A DNA stretch of 64,000 bases from an uncultured Tropicimonas sp. (GCA_947495685.1 CANLZY010000004.1:155585-219584); one strand, 5' to 3'. Shown: positions 10,224 through 19,909, counted from the first letter of the stretch. Numbers and translations: made by a program. The notes: generated by a model not told the origin, from the letters alone.

Positions 10224-10821
10224 ATTTAGCAGGCGTTCATTTGTCAGAACTTTCGGACTGGGGGTTGCGGCCATCGCGACACTGCCGCGCAGCGCCTGGG
10301 CCCTGAGCACCAGTGCCGCTTCTGGTCTGGTCGACAAGCTGGTCAATGACATCAACAGGGTCATCAATTCGGGCAAGTCCGAATCCCAGATGTACCGGGA
10401 ATTCGAGAAGGTGTTCGTGAAATACGCCGATGTTCCGGCGATCGCTCTTCTCTCGTTGGGGGCGGACCGGCGTCGGGCCTCTGCTGCCCAGCAGAAGGCC
10501 TATATCAGTGCCTACCAGGGATATATCTCGCGCAAGTACGGCAAACGGTTCCGGGAGTTCATCGGAGGTCGGCTGGAGCCGCAAGGTGCCAAGTCGGTCA
10601 AGAACTACGTGGAGGTCAAGACAATCGCCTATCTGCGGGGTGAAGATCCGTTCGAGGTGTCTTTCCTCGTGTCCGATCGCTCCGGCTCGATGAAGTTCTT
10701 CAACATGTACATCGAAGGTGTGAACATGGTGCTGACCGAAAAGACCGAGATCGGCGCGATGTTGGATCGCCGCAAGGGCAACATCGACGCTCTGATCGCG
10801 GATCTGAAAAAGGCCGGCTGA
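10216..10821 (+). CDS. MlaC/Ttg2D family phospholipid-binding protein with Tat-like signal
   Basis: SRRSFVRTFGLGVAAIATLP twin-Arg-type signal; GKRFREFIGGRL, VKTIAYLRGEDPFEVSFLVSDRSG; GTG 10216 overlaps the end of mlaA. Confidence 0.88.
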   Translation: MIEFSRRSFVRTFGLGVAAIATLPRSAWALSTSAASGLVDKLVNDINRVINSGKSESQMYREFEKVFVKYADVPAIALLSLGADRRRASAAQQKAYISAYQGYISRKYGKRFREFIGGRLEPQGAKSVKNYVEVKTIAYLRGEDPFEVSFLVSDRSGSMKFFNMYIEGVNMVLTEKTEIGAMLDRRKGNIDALIADLKKAG

Positions 10822-10911
10822 TCCCGGACCATCCTCGAACTTGCCCACGTGTCGGCCGCCCAATCCGGGCGGTCGTTGCGTTTCAGGTCCTCTCCTGGCG
10901 GGCGGTGCGGG

Positions 10912-13173
10912 TCAGTTGCGGCGCCCGAACAGGTCCCCCAGGACTTCTTGCAGGACCCGCTCGGCCAGGTTGTCTATCCTTTGGGCAGGTTGCTTGGCAT
11001 TTGGGGCCGTGGGCTGTTGGGACGCGCTGCCGCCGCTCTGGGCGGTGCTGCTGGACCCTTGATATTGCGGTGCCGTCTGGGGGGAGTGTTGCGGTATCGC
11101 CATCGGCAGCGGCGAGACCGGGACACCTTCGTGGATGCGAAGCATTGCGTCTTTCCAGATCTCGGCTGGCAGACCGCCGCCGGTAACGCCGGTCAGCGGC
11201 GTGTTGTCGTCGTAGCCCATCCAGACGCCGGTGACATAGTCGGCGGTGAACCCGATGAACCATGCATCCCGCGCGGCCTGCGTCGTGCCGGTCTTGCCGG
11301 CTGCGGGGCGGTCGGCCAGCTTTGCGCGCTGTCCCGTGCCCGCCTCGATCACCTGATTCATCATGTAGACGAGGTTGCGGGCCGCGGGTTCCGAGATGAC
11401 CCGCTCGCCAAAGCCGCCGCCCTGACCCATCAGGGGCTCGTCCTCGCCTTGCAGGTGCAACTCGACCAACCCGTAGGGCATGACCGACCGACCGCCGTTC
11501 AGGATGCCGGCATAGGCCCCCGACATTTCCACCAGCGTGGATTCCGACACGCCGAGAGCCAGGGCCGGGCCCACGGCCAGCTTGTTGTCGATTCCGAAGT
11601 CCGTTGCGATCTTGCGAACGTTTTCGCGGCCCACGGCTTCTGAAACCTTCACTGCCGGGATGTTCAGGCTTTCGGCCAGCGCCTTGGCAAGCGTGACCTT
11701 CCCCTTGAATTCGCGGCTGTAGTTCTTCGGGCAGTATTGCCCCGACCCCGGCACCTCGATGCAGTAGGGTTCATCGACGACCGTTGCCAGCGGCGTGTAG
11801 CCAAGATCCATCGCGGCGGCATAGACGAACGGTTTGAACGACGATCCGGTTTGACGTTTGGCCATGGTCGCGCGGTTGAAGGCGCCCGATACCTTTGTCT
11901 CCCGGCCGCCCACCATTGCGCGCACCGCGCCGTCGGCCGACATCACCACGATGGCCGCCTGGGCCTTGGACCCTTCGCGCACCTTGGATTCGAAGGTATC
12001 GTAGATCGCGGCTTCTGCGGCGCGCTGAATGCCCTGATCCAGGGTCGTATGCAGAATTACGTCTTCGGTGGTGTCTCGGGTCAGGAAGTTCGGGCCGGTA
12101 TCCATTACCCAGTCAGCAAAATACCCGCCGATCTGGCTCTCGGCGGCCCTGCTGATCGTTGCCGGGTGAGCCCAGGCGTCGTCGCGTTCCGCCTCGGTCA
12201 GGTAGCCTTGTTCGTACATCAGTTTGATCACCGTGTCGGCCCGGTCCTGCGACCGCTTCAGGTCGTTGGTGGGGGCGTAACGGGTCGGGGCCTTCAGCAG
12301 CCCGGCCAGCATTGCTGATTGGCTGGGGTTCAACTGGGCGGCGGGAATACCAAAGTAGCGCTCTGCTGCGGCTTCGAACCCGCGCGCCGAGGCGCCCATG
12401 TAGGCCCGGTTGAAATAGATCACCAGAATCTCGTCCTTGGTGTATTTCAACTCCAACGCCATCGAGTAGATGGCTTCCTTGATCTTGCGCCAGACCGTCG
12501 TGCGGCGGCAGTCGTTCTCGTATTGCGCTTCGGTCATTCCGGCGCTGGCATCGAAGGGCACACCCAGGCACAACAGCTTGGCGGTCTGCTGCGTCAGGGT
12601 CGATCCGCCGTGGCCTGACAGCGCGCCGCGCCCTTCGCTGAGATTGATTCGGATCGCCGAGGCCACACCACGTGGGCTGACACCGATGTGGTAATAGAAT
12701 CGGCGGTCCTCGGTGGCGACAACGGCATTGCGGGTGTGTTTTGACACCTGGTTGATGTCGGTGATCGAATCGAACTGCTCTCCCCGCCAGGCAAAGACCT
12801 CTTCGTTGCGGTCCAGCAGTGTCACGGATCCCCGCACGCGCCCGTCGATCAGGTCAGTGAAGGGCGGCAACTGAGCGTAGAAAAACAGCACCGCGCCAAA
12901 CAGCGTCAGCCCCACGACCAGTGTCGTTCGCCAGGTCAGGCTCCAGATCAACCTGAAAACAAAGCGGAAGAGACCGCGAATCCAGCCGATCAGGCCCCGC
13001 TGCTGGCGGGGTTTGCGGGTCCGCGCGGCCTTGGTGGCCGGCTTTCGCCTGGCTGCTGTCTTGGTCGCGGACTTGGCCGGTTTCTTTGTCTTGGCCGGCT
13101 TTCCGGTCGCTTTCGGCTTCGAATACCGCTTGTCGGCCCGAAGCGTCGGGCGCTTGTCGCCTGTGGAGCTCAT
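10912..13173 (-). CDS. Penicillin-binding protein 1A-type transglycosylase/transpeptidase
   Basis: ATEDRRFYYHIGVSPRGVASAI, GGSTLTQQTAKLL GT51 motif, RQTGSSFKPFVYAAAMD (SxxK), KTGTTQAARDAWFIGFT (KTGT). Confidence 0.93.
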   Translation of the reverse strand: MSSTGDKRPTLRADKRYSKPKATGKPAKTKKPAKSATKTAARRKPATKAARTRKPRQQRGLIGWIRGLFRFVFRLIWSLTWRTTLVVGLTLFGAVLFFYAQLPPFTDLIDGRVRGSVTLLDRNEEVFAWRGEQFDSITDINQVSKHTRNAVVATEDRRFYYHIGVSPRGVASAIRINLSEGRGALSGHGGSTLTQQTAKLLCLGVPFDASAGMTEAQYENDCRRTTVWRKIKEAIYSMALELKYTKDEILVIYFNRAYMGASARGFEAAAERYFGIPAAQLNPSQSAMLAGLLKAPTRYAPTNDLKRSQDRADTVIKLMYEQGYLTEAERDDAWAHPATISRAAESQIGGYFADWVMDTGPNFLTRDTTEDVILHTTLDQGIQRAAEAAIYDTFESKVREGSKAQAAIVVMSADGAVRAMVGGRETKVSGAFNRATMAKRQTGSSFKPFVYAAAMDLGYTPLATVVDEPYCIEVPGSGQYCPKNYSREFKGKVTLAKALAESLNIPAVKVSEAVGRENVRKIATDFGIDNKLAVGPALALGVSESTLVEMSGAYAGILNGGRSVMPYGLVELHLQGEDEPLMGQGGGFGERVISEPAARNLVYMMNQVIEAGTGQRAKLADRPAAGKTGTTQAARDAWFIGFTADYVTGVWMGYDDNTPLTGVTGGGLPAEIWKDAMLRIHEGVPVSPLPMAIPQHSPQTAPQYQGSSSTAQSGGSASQQPTAPNAKQPAQRIDNLAERVLQEVLGDLFGRRN

Positions 13174-13439
13174 GGGCGCCTCTGGATCTGTTGACTGCTC
13201 TTGTTTTCAGCCTTGATAGCCCGGTTGTGACCAAATTGGGAGAGGTGAGGCCCATCATCCGGATTCTGTATGTGCTCAAAAAATGTGCGACGCGGGTGTT
13301 TTGTGCAAAAATTGTGCAACAAGGGGTGGTGTGACCTGCTTTCGGGCTGCGCGTTTCCTTGATCCCCGGCGCTTCCGGAGGCTGTGTGCCTGCCATAGGC
13401 CGCCGGGAAGACGACCCGGTCAATCGGAAGGGGAGCCAC

Positions 13440-13778
13440 GTGAAACTCATCGTTGCAGCAATCAAACCGTTCAAGCTGGAGGAGGTACGCGAGGCGCTCA
13501 CTTCCATCGGCGTTCGCGGCATGATGGTCACCGAGATCAAGGGCTTCGGCTCGCAGTCCGGTCACACCGAAATCTATCGCGGCGCAGAATATGCCGTGAA
13601 CTTCGTGCCCAAGGTCAAGCTGGAGATCGTCGTGGCGGCCTCCATGGCCGATCAGGTCGTCGAGACCATCCAGAAGACCGCCAAGACCGACAAGATCGGC
13701 GACGGCAAGATCTTCGTGCTCGACGTCAATCAGGCCGTGCGCGTTCGCACCGGTGAAACCAATGACGACGCGCTCTGA
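13440..13778 (+). CDS. glnK: P-II family nitrogen regulator GlnB/GlnK
   Basis: KLIVAAIKPFKLEEVREALTSIGVRGMMVTEIKGFG; T-loop YRGAEYAVNFVPK; GDGKIFVLDVNQAVRVRTGE; directly upstream of amtB. Confidence 0.95.
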   Translation: MKLIVAAIKPFKLEEVREALTSIGVRGMMVTEIKGFGSQSGHTEIYRGAEYAVNFVPKVKLEIVVAASMADQVVETIQKTAKTDKIGDGKIFVLDVNQAVRVRTGETNDDAL

Positions 13779-13809
13779 GCCCAGGTCCAAACAGGGAAAC
13801 AATGACGAC

Positions 13810-15162
13810 ATGAAACTGACCAAGTTCATTCCAGCCATTGCCGCGGCCGCTGTGCTGCCCGGGATGGCCATTGCCCAGGACGCCGCGCCTGTGGCGGGCA
13901 TCGATGCGTCCACGGACAGCATCTTCATTCTCAACTCGCTGTTGTTCCTCGTGGGCGGCTTCCTGGTGTTCTGGATGGCTGCGGGCTTCGCCATGCTCGA
14001 AGCCGGACTCGTGCGCTCCAAGAACGTCACCATGCAGCTGACCAAGAACGTCGCGCTGTTCTCGCTTGCAGCGATCTTCTACTACCTGATCGGCTACAAC
14101 CTGATGTACCCGCTGGGGTCCTGGTCGATCGGCTCCGACGAGACCGGCGGCTATCTCGGCGCCTTCGGCCCGGCCATCCTCGAAGCTGTCGGCATTGGCC
14201 GCGACGCTGCCGACGACTATGGCTACGCTTCCACCGGTTCGGACTTCTTCTTCCAGCTGATGTTCTGCGCCACCACCGCCTCGATCGTCTCCGGCACACT
14301 GGCCGAGCGCATCAAGCTGTGGCCCTTCCTGATCTTCACGATCATCCTCGTCGCGGTCATCTATCCGATCCAGGCCTCCTGGAAGTGGGGCGGCGGATTC
14401 CTCGATACCCAATACGGCTTCCTCGACTTCGCCGGTTCGACCGTCGTGCACTCGGTTGGTGGCTGGGCTGCTCTGGCTGGTGCCATCATCCTCGGCCCGC
14501 GTATCGGCAAGTACAAGGATGGCCGCGTCCATCCGTACCCCGGTTCGAACCTGGCCCTCGCCACCCTCGGCACGTTCATCCTGTGGCTCGGCTGGTTCGG
14601 CTTCAATGGTGGCTCGCAGCTTGCCATGGGAACCGTGGGTGACGTTTCCGACGTGTCGCGCATCTTTGCCAACACCAACACGGCTGCTGCCGGTGGCGCG
14701 CTCGCTGCGCTGATCCTGACGCAGGTTCTGTACGGAAAGGTCGACCTTACGATGGTTCTGAACGGCGCGCTTGCCGGTCTGGTCTCCATCACCGCCGAGC
14801 CGCTGACCCCCGGTCTGGGCATGGCAACCCTCATCGGTGCCATCGGTGGCGTGATCGTGGTCTTTGCGGTGCCGTTCCTCGACAAGCTCAAGATCGACGA
14901 CGTGGTCGGCGCCATCCCGGTGCACCTCTGCGCCGGCATCTGGGGCACGCTCGCCGTGCTGATCACCAACCCCGACGCGACGCTCATGGGTCAGCTGATC
15001 CCGATCATCATCGTGGGTGTGTTCGTCTTCGGCGTCAGCTTCGTGCTCTGGTACATCCTGAAGCTCACGATGGGCATCCGTGTTGACGCGGAAACGGAGA
15101 TCGTCGGTCTGGACGTCCACGAACTGGGTATCGAAGCATACCCCGAGTTCCACAAAGGCTGA
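13810..15162 (+). CDS. amtB: Ammonium transporter
   Basis: Signal peptide then AmtB family sequence (FAMLEAGLVRSKN, DFAGSTVVHSVGGWAALAGAIILGPR, VHLCAGIWGTLAV). Confidence 0.96.
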   Translation: MKLTKFIPAIAAAAVLPGMAIAQDAAPVAGIDASTDSIFILNSLLFLVGGFLVFWMAAGFAMLEAGLVRSKNVTMQLTKNVALFSLAAIFYYLIGYNLMYPLGSWSIGSDETGGYLGAFGPAILEAVGIGRDAADDYGYASTGSDFFFQLMFCATTASIVSGTLAERIKLWPFLIFTIILVAVIYPIQASWKWGGGFLDTQYGFLDFAGSTVVHSVGGWAALAGAIILGPRIGKYKDGRVHPYPGSNLALATLGTFILWLGWFGFNGGSQLAMGTVGDVSDVSRIFANTNTAAAGGALAALILTQVLYGKVDLTMVLNGALAGLVSITAEPLTPGLGMATLIGAIGGVIVVFAVPFLDKLKIDDVVGAIPVHLCAGIWGTLAVLITNPDATLMGQLIPIIIVGVFVFGVSFVLWYILKLTMGIRVDAETEIVGLDVHELGIEAYPEFHKG

Positions 15163-15185
15163 CCTCCCTTCCTGTCAGTCAGACT

Positions 15186-15217
15186 GGCCCCGGACGCCGA
15201 GCGTCCGGGGCCTTTTT
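15186..15217 (+). terminator. Rho-independent terminator after amtB
   Basis: Perfect 12-bp stem GGCCCCGGACGC-CGA-GCGTCCGGGGCC followed by TTTTT. Confidence 0.93.
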
Positions 15218-15287
15218 CATTGTTCGGGGGGCGTTGCGGCCATTGCCGCGATCCTCCGTCGGTCTTGTTCAGAGAAACGGGCGTGGG

Positions 15288-15674
15288 TCAGCCGTTCTTG
15301 CCGGGAACGCGGACGCTGTTGCCCGTCGCCATATCTGTGCCCATGTAGGCCTCTCCGGCGGCTTTCCACCCGGCAAACCCGCCCGCCATGTGCGCGACCG
15401 GACCAACACCGCCCGCCAGCGCAGCCCGCGCGGCCCGATCGGACCGAACACCTGACCCGCAATGAAAGACGAACCGCTTGCCCTCTTGCGACGGCAGACG
15501 CTCCGCCTCGAAGAATGGCAGCGGCAACAAGAGGGCGCCGCGAATGTGCTCGAAGGCGTATTCCTGGATCGTGCGCACGTCGATCAATGCGATTTCACCG
15601 GCCCGAAAGGCCTTCGCAACTTCTTCGACGGTCCAGGTTTCCAGATCTCCGTCGGGGGTTTTTTCGATTTCCAT
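15288..15674 (-). CDS. Rhodanese-like domain protein
   Basis: EIALIDVRTIQEYAFEHIRGALLLPL...KRFVFHCGSGVRSDRAARAAL; probable ATG at 15674. Confidence 0.9.
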   Translation of the reverse strand: MEIEKTPDGDLETWTVEEVAKAFRAGEIALIDVRTIQEYAFEHIRGALLLPLPFFEAERLPSQEGKRFVFHCGSGVRSDRAARAALAGGVGPVAHMAGGFAGWKAAGEAYMGTDMATGNSVRVPGKNG

Positions 15675-15808
15675 GACTGTCTCCTTGCTCGGCCGGATAG
15701 TGACACGATCATCGGACACTTGCGCCAAGGTTGGCGCAAGGTCAAGAAAAGGCGTATTGAGATTACCTTTTTTGGCGAAGCCCTGTGTGGGCCCGCCACG
15801 CTCGCCGG

Positions 15809-16999
15809 TCAGCCCAGAACGGATGCGATCGCACGGGCGGCAGGGGCGACCGTATCCGGCGTCAGTCCGGCCAGATTGATGCGGCCATCGTCGATCATGT
15901 AGACCGCGTGATCCCGACGCAGGGTCGCGACCTGGTCCGAGGTCGCGGGCAGCAGTGTGAACATACCGTTGTGCGCCTGCAGGAAGCTGAAGCGATCCGA
16001 CCCGGATTCTGCGCGAAGGGCGTCGGACAGGGCGAGGCGCATCGCGACCACCCGTTCGCGCATGCCGTCCAGTTCGGCCTCCCAATCGGCGCGAAGGGAT
16101 GCGTCGCCAAGGATCTCGGTCACCACGCGGGCGCCATGATCAGGCGGAAAGGCATAGGATTGACGGTTCAGCCAGGCGAGCGTGCCCTGCACTGCCGTGG
16201 CTGCACGGGCGGTGTCGCAGACCGTCAGAACCAGCCCGACCCTGTCCCGGTAGAGGCCGAAGTTCTTGGAGGCCGAGACTGTTATCAGAGCCTCCGGCAC
16301 GGCAGAGACCAATCGCCTCAAGCCTGCGACGTCGGTTTCAACACCCTGTCCGAACCCCTGATAGGCAAGATCGACCATCGGGACCGCACCACGGGCATTG
16401 AGGATCGTCGCGATCGCGTCCCAGTCGTCCAGCGTCAGATCCGCGCCGGTGGGGTTGTGGCAACAGCCATGCAAAAGCACCACGTCCCCGGTCTCTGTCC
16501 GTGACAGGTCTTCCAGCAGTCCGGCGCGGTCGATGCCGCCCGTTTCAGGGCAGTAGTACCGATAGGGCCGCCATGGCATGGCCAGCGTGTCGAGGATGGC
16601 TTCGTGGTTCGGCCAAGTGGGCGCCGAGGTCCAGACGCGCGCCGCGGGGCGGGCCAGTTTCACCAGTTCAAACGCCTGCCGTACCGCGCCGGTCCCGCCC
16701 GGGGTCGCCAGCGCCGCAATGCGTTCGGCTGGCACGGCGGGGCCCAGTACAAGGTCGCGCACCGCGGTGTGGAACGTCGGGTCTCCGGCCAGCCCGACGT
16801 ACCCCTTGGTGGTCTGGCCATCGATCAACCGCTGCTCGGCGGTCTTTACGGCCCGCAGGATCGGCGTTTTCCCGTCCGGCGTGCGATAGACGCCGACGCC
16901 AAGGTCGATCTTGTCGGGGCGTTCGTCCTCGCGAAAGGCCTGCATGACGCGCAGGATCTTGTCGGGTGTGGGCGCCTGGTGCGAGGCGAACAGGGGCAT
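15809..16999 (-). CDS. Aromatic amino acid aminotransferase (class I)
   Basis: MPLFASHQAPTPDKILRVMQAFREDERPDKIDLGVGVYRTPDGKTPILRAVK; LLHGCCHNPTGADLT; SASKNFGLYRDRVG PLP Lys motif. Confidence 0.94.
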   Translation of the reverse strand: MPLFASHQAPTPDKILRVMQAFREDERPDKIDLGVGVYRTPDGKTPILRAVKTAEQRLIDGQTTKGYVGLAGDPTFHTAVRDLVLGPAVPAERIAALATPGGTGAVRQAFELVKLARPAARVWTSAPTWPNHEAILDTLAMPWRPYRYYCPETGGIDRAGLLEDLSRTETGDVVLLHGCCHNPTGADLTLDDWDAIATILNARGAVPMVDLAYQGFGQGVETDVAGLRRLVSAVPEALITVSASKNFGLYRDRVGLVLTVCDTARAATAVQGTLAWLNRQSYAFPPDHGARVVTEILGDASLRADWEAELDGMRERVVAMRLALSDALRAESGSDRFSFLQAHNGMFTLLPATSDQVATLRRDHAVYMIDDGRINLAGLTPDTVAPAARAIASVLG

Positions 17000-17565
17000 C
17001 AGGTCGGAACGCGGCTGTGGTCGATCGGGCGTTTCAGCACCCGCGTGTGATCGGATCTGCGCACCGGAGAAAACCCGCAGCGCTGATAGGTGCCGAGTGC
17101 CCGGGGGTGATCCAGCGAATTGGTGTTCACCGTCATCTTTTCCACGCCGGGAATGCTCCACCCCATGTGCACTGCGCTTTCCAGCAGGAACCGGCCAAGG
17201 CCACGCCCGATGGCCTGCGGAACCAGCCCGAAATAGGCGATGTCGCAGATGCCGGGCTTGCGGTGGTCGAGCATGAAGAAACCGTGCGGCCAACCGCTGC
17301 GCATCAGCGTGAAGAGCGACGTGTCAGGATGGTGCAGCCAACGGGTCAGGTCGTCCTCGGTGCGATCGTACATGTCCTCCCAGGCATAGTCCCGCCCGAC
17401 GGCATCATAGAGCCCAAGGAAGAACCACGCCGGCGGGGAGTCGGCCTTCAGCAGCGAGGCAGGGGTGCCTGTCGGCTGCTGCGGCCAGGGGTAGGTCGGG
17501 CGCGCGGCCATCTCAAGCCAGGTGACAGTATAGGTGAGTTCGGTTCCGGCGGGGGTGAGGGTCAT
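16999..17565 (-). CDS. GNAT family N-acetyltransferase
   Basis: FGLVPQAIGRGLGRFLLESAVHMGWSIPGVEKMTVNTNSLDHPRALGTYQRCGF acetyl-CoA binding motif. Confidence 0.9.
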   Translation of the reverse strand: MTLTPAGTELTYTVTWLEMAARPTYPWPQQPTGTPASLLKADSPPAWFFLGLYDAVGRDYAWEDMYDRTEDDLTRWLHHPDTSLFTLMRSGWPHGFFMLDHRKPGICDIAYFGLVPQAIGRGLGRFLLESAVHMGWSIPGVEKMTVNTNSLDHPRALGTYQRCGFSPVRRSDHTRVLKRPIDHSRVPT

Positions 17566-18413
17566 CCGGTTTCGACTTTCAGATCTGGGTAGCTGCCCCA
17601 CTCGGTCCAGGAGCCGTCGTAGAGCGCGTTCTTGACGTGGCCGACGCGAGTCAGCGCCAGGGTGATGATGGCGGCCGTCACACCAGAGCCGCAGGAGGTG
17701 ATGGCGGGACTGGACAGATCGACACCGGCGGCGTCGAACACCGCGCGCAGATCGTCCGCCGGCTTCATCGTTCCGTCGGCCTGCAGCAGCGTTTCGTAGT
17801 GGACGTTGATCGAACCGGGGATGCGGCCGGGTCGAACGCCGGGGCGGGGCTCCACGCCCTGACCGCTGAACCTGTCCGGGCTGCGCGCGTCGAGGATCTG
17901 CCAGTCGCGCAGCTTTGCCGCTTGCGCCACCTGCGTGACGTCCTTGACCATGTGCGCCTGCCGCCGGACGGTGATGTGGCGGTCGCGCACGGTCGGCGGG
18001 ACGTCCTCGACCTCGCGGCCTTCGGCCACCCATTTGGGGAACCCACCGTCGAGCACCGCGATGTCCGAATGGCCCATCAGGCGAAACAGCCACCACACAC
18101 GCGGTGCCGAAAACAGGCCCATCCCGTCGTAGACGACGATCTGATGTCCGTCGCCGACGCCCATCTTGCGCATCCGGCTGATGAATTTCTCGGGCGGCGG
18201 CACCATGTGAGGCAGACCCGAGCGCAGGTCCGCAATCTCGTCGATGTCGAAAAAACGGGCGCCGGGGATGTGTCCGGCATCGTATTCCGCCTTGGGATTG
18301 CGGCCCATGTCGGGCAGGTACCACGAGGCGTCAAGGATCCGAAGGTCCGGGTTGCTCATGTGAGCTGCAAGCCAATCGGTGCTCACCAGCGTTCTTGGAT
18401 CGCTGTTGTCCAT
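17562..18413 (-). CDS. sseA: 3-mercaptopyruvate sulfurtransferase-like, two rhodanese domains
   Basis: LVSTDWLAAHMSNPDLRILDASWYLPDMGRN; SPAITSCGSGVTAAIITLAL active-site loop (CGSGVTA). Confidence 0.92.
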   Translation of the reverse strand: MDNSDPRTLVSTDWLAAHMSNPDLRILDASWYLPDMGRNPKAEYDAGHIPGARFFDIDEIADLRSGLPHMVPPPEKFISRMRKMGVGDGHQIVVYDGMGLFSAPRVWWLFRLMGHSDIAVLDGGFPKWVAEGREVEDVPPTVRDRHITVRRQAHMVKDVTQVAQAAKLRDWQILDARSPDRFSGQGVEPRPGVRPGRIPGSINVHYETLLQADGTMKPADDLRAVFDAAGVDLSSPAITSCGSGVTAAIITLALTRVGHVKNALYDGSWTEWGSYPDLKVETG

Positions 18414-18678
18414 CGTGCCCTCCCTCGGTGCGTGTCGTCTGGAATTGCTAGTGCCGGACGGCGTCTCGTGCAAGGCCAACTGCGGGGTGGCAGCAGGTTG
18501 ATGGGCCGGAATGGGCGCAATTTGACCGCGTTCGACGGGCAAGGACACCCCGAGGTCAATGTTGCGCCACATCTTTGCCATAGCCATTGGCGAACCATTT
18601 ACCGTAGGCACCCCGGCCCAACAGCGCGGGGCGAGACCTGTCGTAGCAGGACGAAGTCCTGTTCAGGAGAAACCAGAT

Positions 18679-18807
18679 ATGGCACGCTATGATCGTGCAG
18701 GATGGGCAAACGGGTGGTTGCGCACACCAGAAAAACGGGGTCTTTTCGGCTCCGGTCCGACCAGGAACCGCAGGGCACCCAAAGTTTCAGACACGGAGAG
18801 GCGATGA
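18679..18807 (+). CDS. Possible 42-aa basic leader ORF coupled to the VPLPA-CTERM protease
   Basis: MARYDRAGWANGWLRTPEKRGLFGSGPTRNRRAPKVSDTERR; AGGAG about 9 nt upstream of the ATG; its TGA overlaps the protease ATG (ATGA at 18804-18807). Confidence 0.35.
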   Translation: MARYDRAGWANGWLRTPEKRGLFGSGPTRNRRAPKVSDTERR

Positions 18808-19904
18808 CCTATTTCAATTCCAAGACATTCCACGCGCTCGCGGCGGGCGGCATGGCACTCGCAGCGGTCGGGGCGGACGGCACTCCGGTGAACGCGGCAA
18901 GTTACATCTTTGCCGGCGAGGCAAACGGTATCGACGTCGTGACCCACATGAAAGGGTATTCCGGTGTCGGCGGAAACGTCAACCTGACCGTCGGGATCGA
19001 CCCGACCAGCGTCAACGCAGCCGCCATGATGGTGTCCGTTGCCAATGCCGTGAACACCTGGAACGGGCTGGTGCCAACGGTCGGAAACGTCGTGCAGGAT
19101 TTCGTGACCATCCCGTCGGGCTGGTTCGATTTCGAATCGACATTCCTGCACGAGTTGGGCCATTCGCTTGGCCTGTCGCATATCAACGCGGCAAGCGAAT
19201 CCGGGCTGGCGGGCGCAAACCAGAATTACACCAAGGCGACGGACGGTGCGAACAACGTGCTCGACATCAACCCGGGTGCTGACGGTGTCATCGGGTCGGG
19301 CGACGATATCCGGGGCGATGACGTCAACCTGAACTACTTCCGCATTGCCGACAACGATCCCTTCGCGACCGGTCTGGGCGTGGTGGACAGCACCACCTAC
19401 AGCCGGGATGTCAGCGATCTACCCGGAAGCGATACCTTCTCGGCCAATGCGGATCGCGATGTTGGCACGCTGCTTGGGTATGCGAACACCGAAGCGGTCA
19501 TGCAGCAGGGAACGTTCAACAACGAGATCCAGCGCATGCTGGGGGCCGACGATGTTGCCGGGATCCTGTATGCGCAATCGGGTTTGGACGAGCTTGCCGG
19601 GACGGCCGATGATTACTCGATGACGATCGAATTCCTGGGCCAGACCGCCAGCGCAGACATCGTCATCGATTTCGACAATGCGCAAACCGGTTTCGCGGTG
19701 TCGCAATCAGGTGGTTCGTTCCTCTCCGCAGACCACGTCGTCGTCACCACGTCGAGCATCTATTTCAACGATAGCTTCAACTGGTACTTCAACGATGTGT
19801 CGAACGCGATCGCGGTGCCGTTGCCGGGCAGCCTCGTGCTGTTGGGGGCCGGTCTGGGTGGACTGGGCCTGTTCCGGCGTCGCAAGTCGGTCGCCCTCAC
19901 CTGA
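18804..19904 (+). CDS. VPLPA-CTERM (PEP-CTERM-like) metzincin-type metalloprotease
   Basis: HELGHSLGLSH zinc motif (HExxHxxGxxH); C-terminal VPLPGSLVLLGAGLGGLGLFRRRK sorting signal; N-terminal signal peptide; SD GGAGAGG. Confidence 0.85.
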   Translation: MTYFNSKTFHALAAGGMALAAVGADGTPVNAASYIFAGEANGIDVVTHMKGYSGVGGNVNLTVGIDPTSVNAAAMMVSVANAVNTWNGLVPTVGNVVQDFVTIPSGWFDFESTFLHELGHSLGLSHINAASESGLAGANQNYTKATDGANNVLDINPGADGVIGSGDDIRGDDVNLNYFRIADNDPFATGLGVVDSTTYSRDVSDLPGSDTFSANADRDVGTLLGYANTEAVMQQGTFNNEIQRMLGADDVAGILYAQSGLDELAGTADDYSMTIEFLGQTASADIVIDFDNAQTGFAVSQSGGSFLSADHVVVTTSSIYFNDSFNWYFNDVSNAIAVPLPGSLVLLGAGLGGLGLFRRRKSVALT

Positions 19905-19909
19905 GGGGT

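Noticed and set aside
13726-15153. 475-aa ORF antisense to amtB
   Set aside because: Mirror frame of a GC-rich conserved gene; charged low-complexity product without domain; amtB on the other strand is unambiguous.
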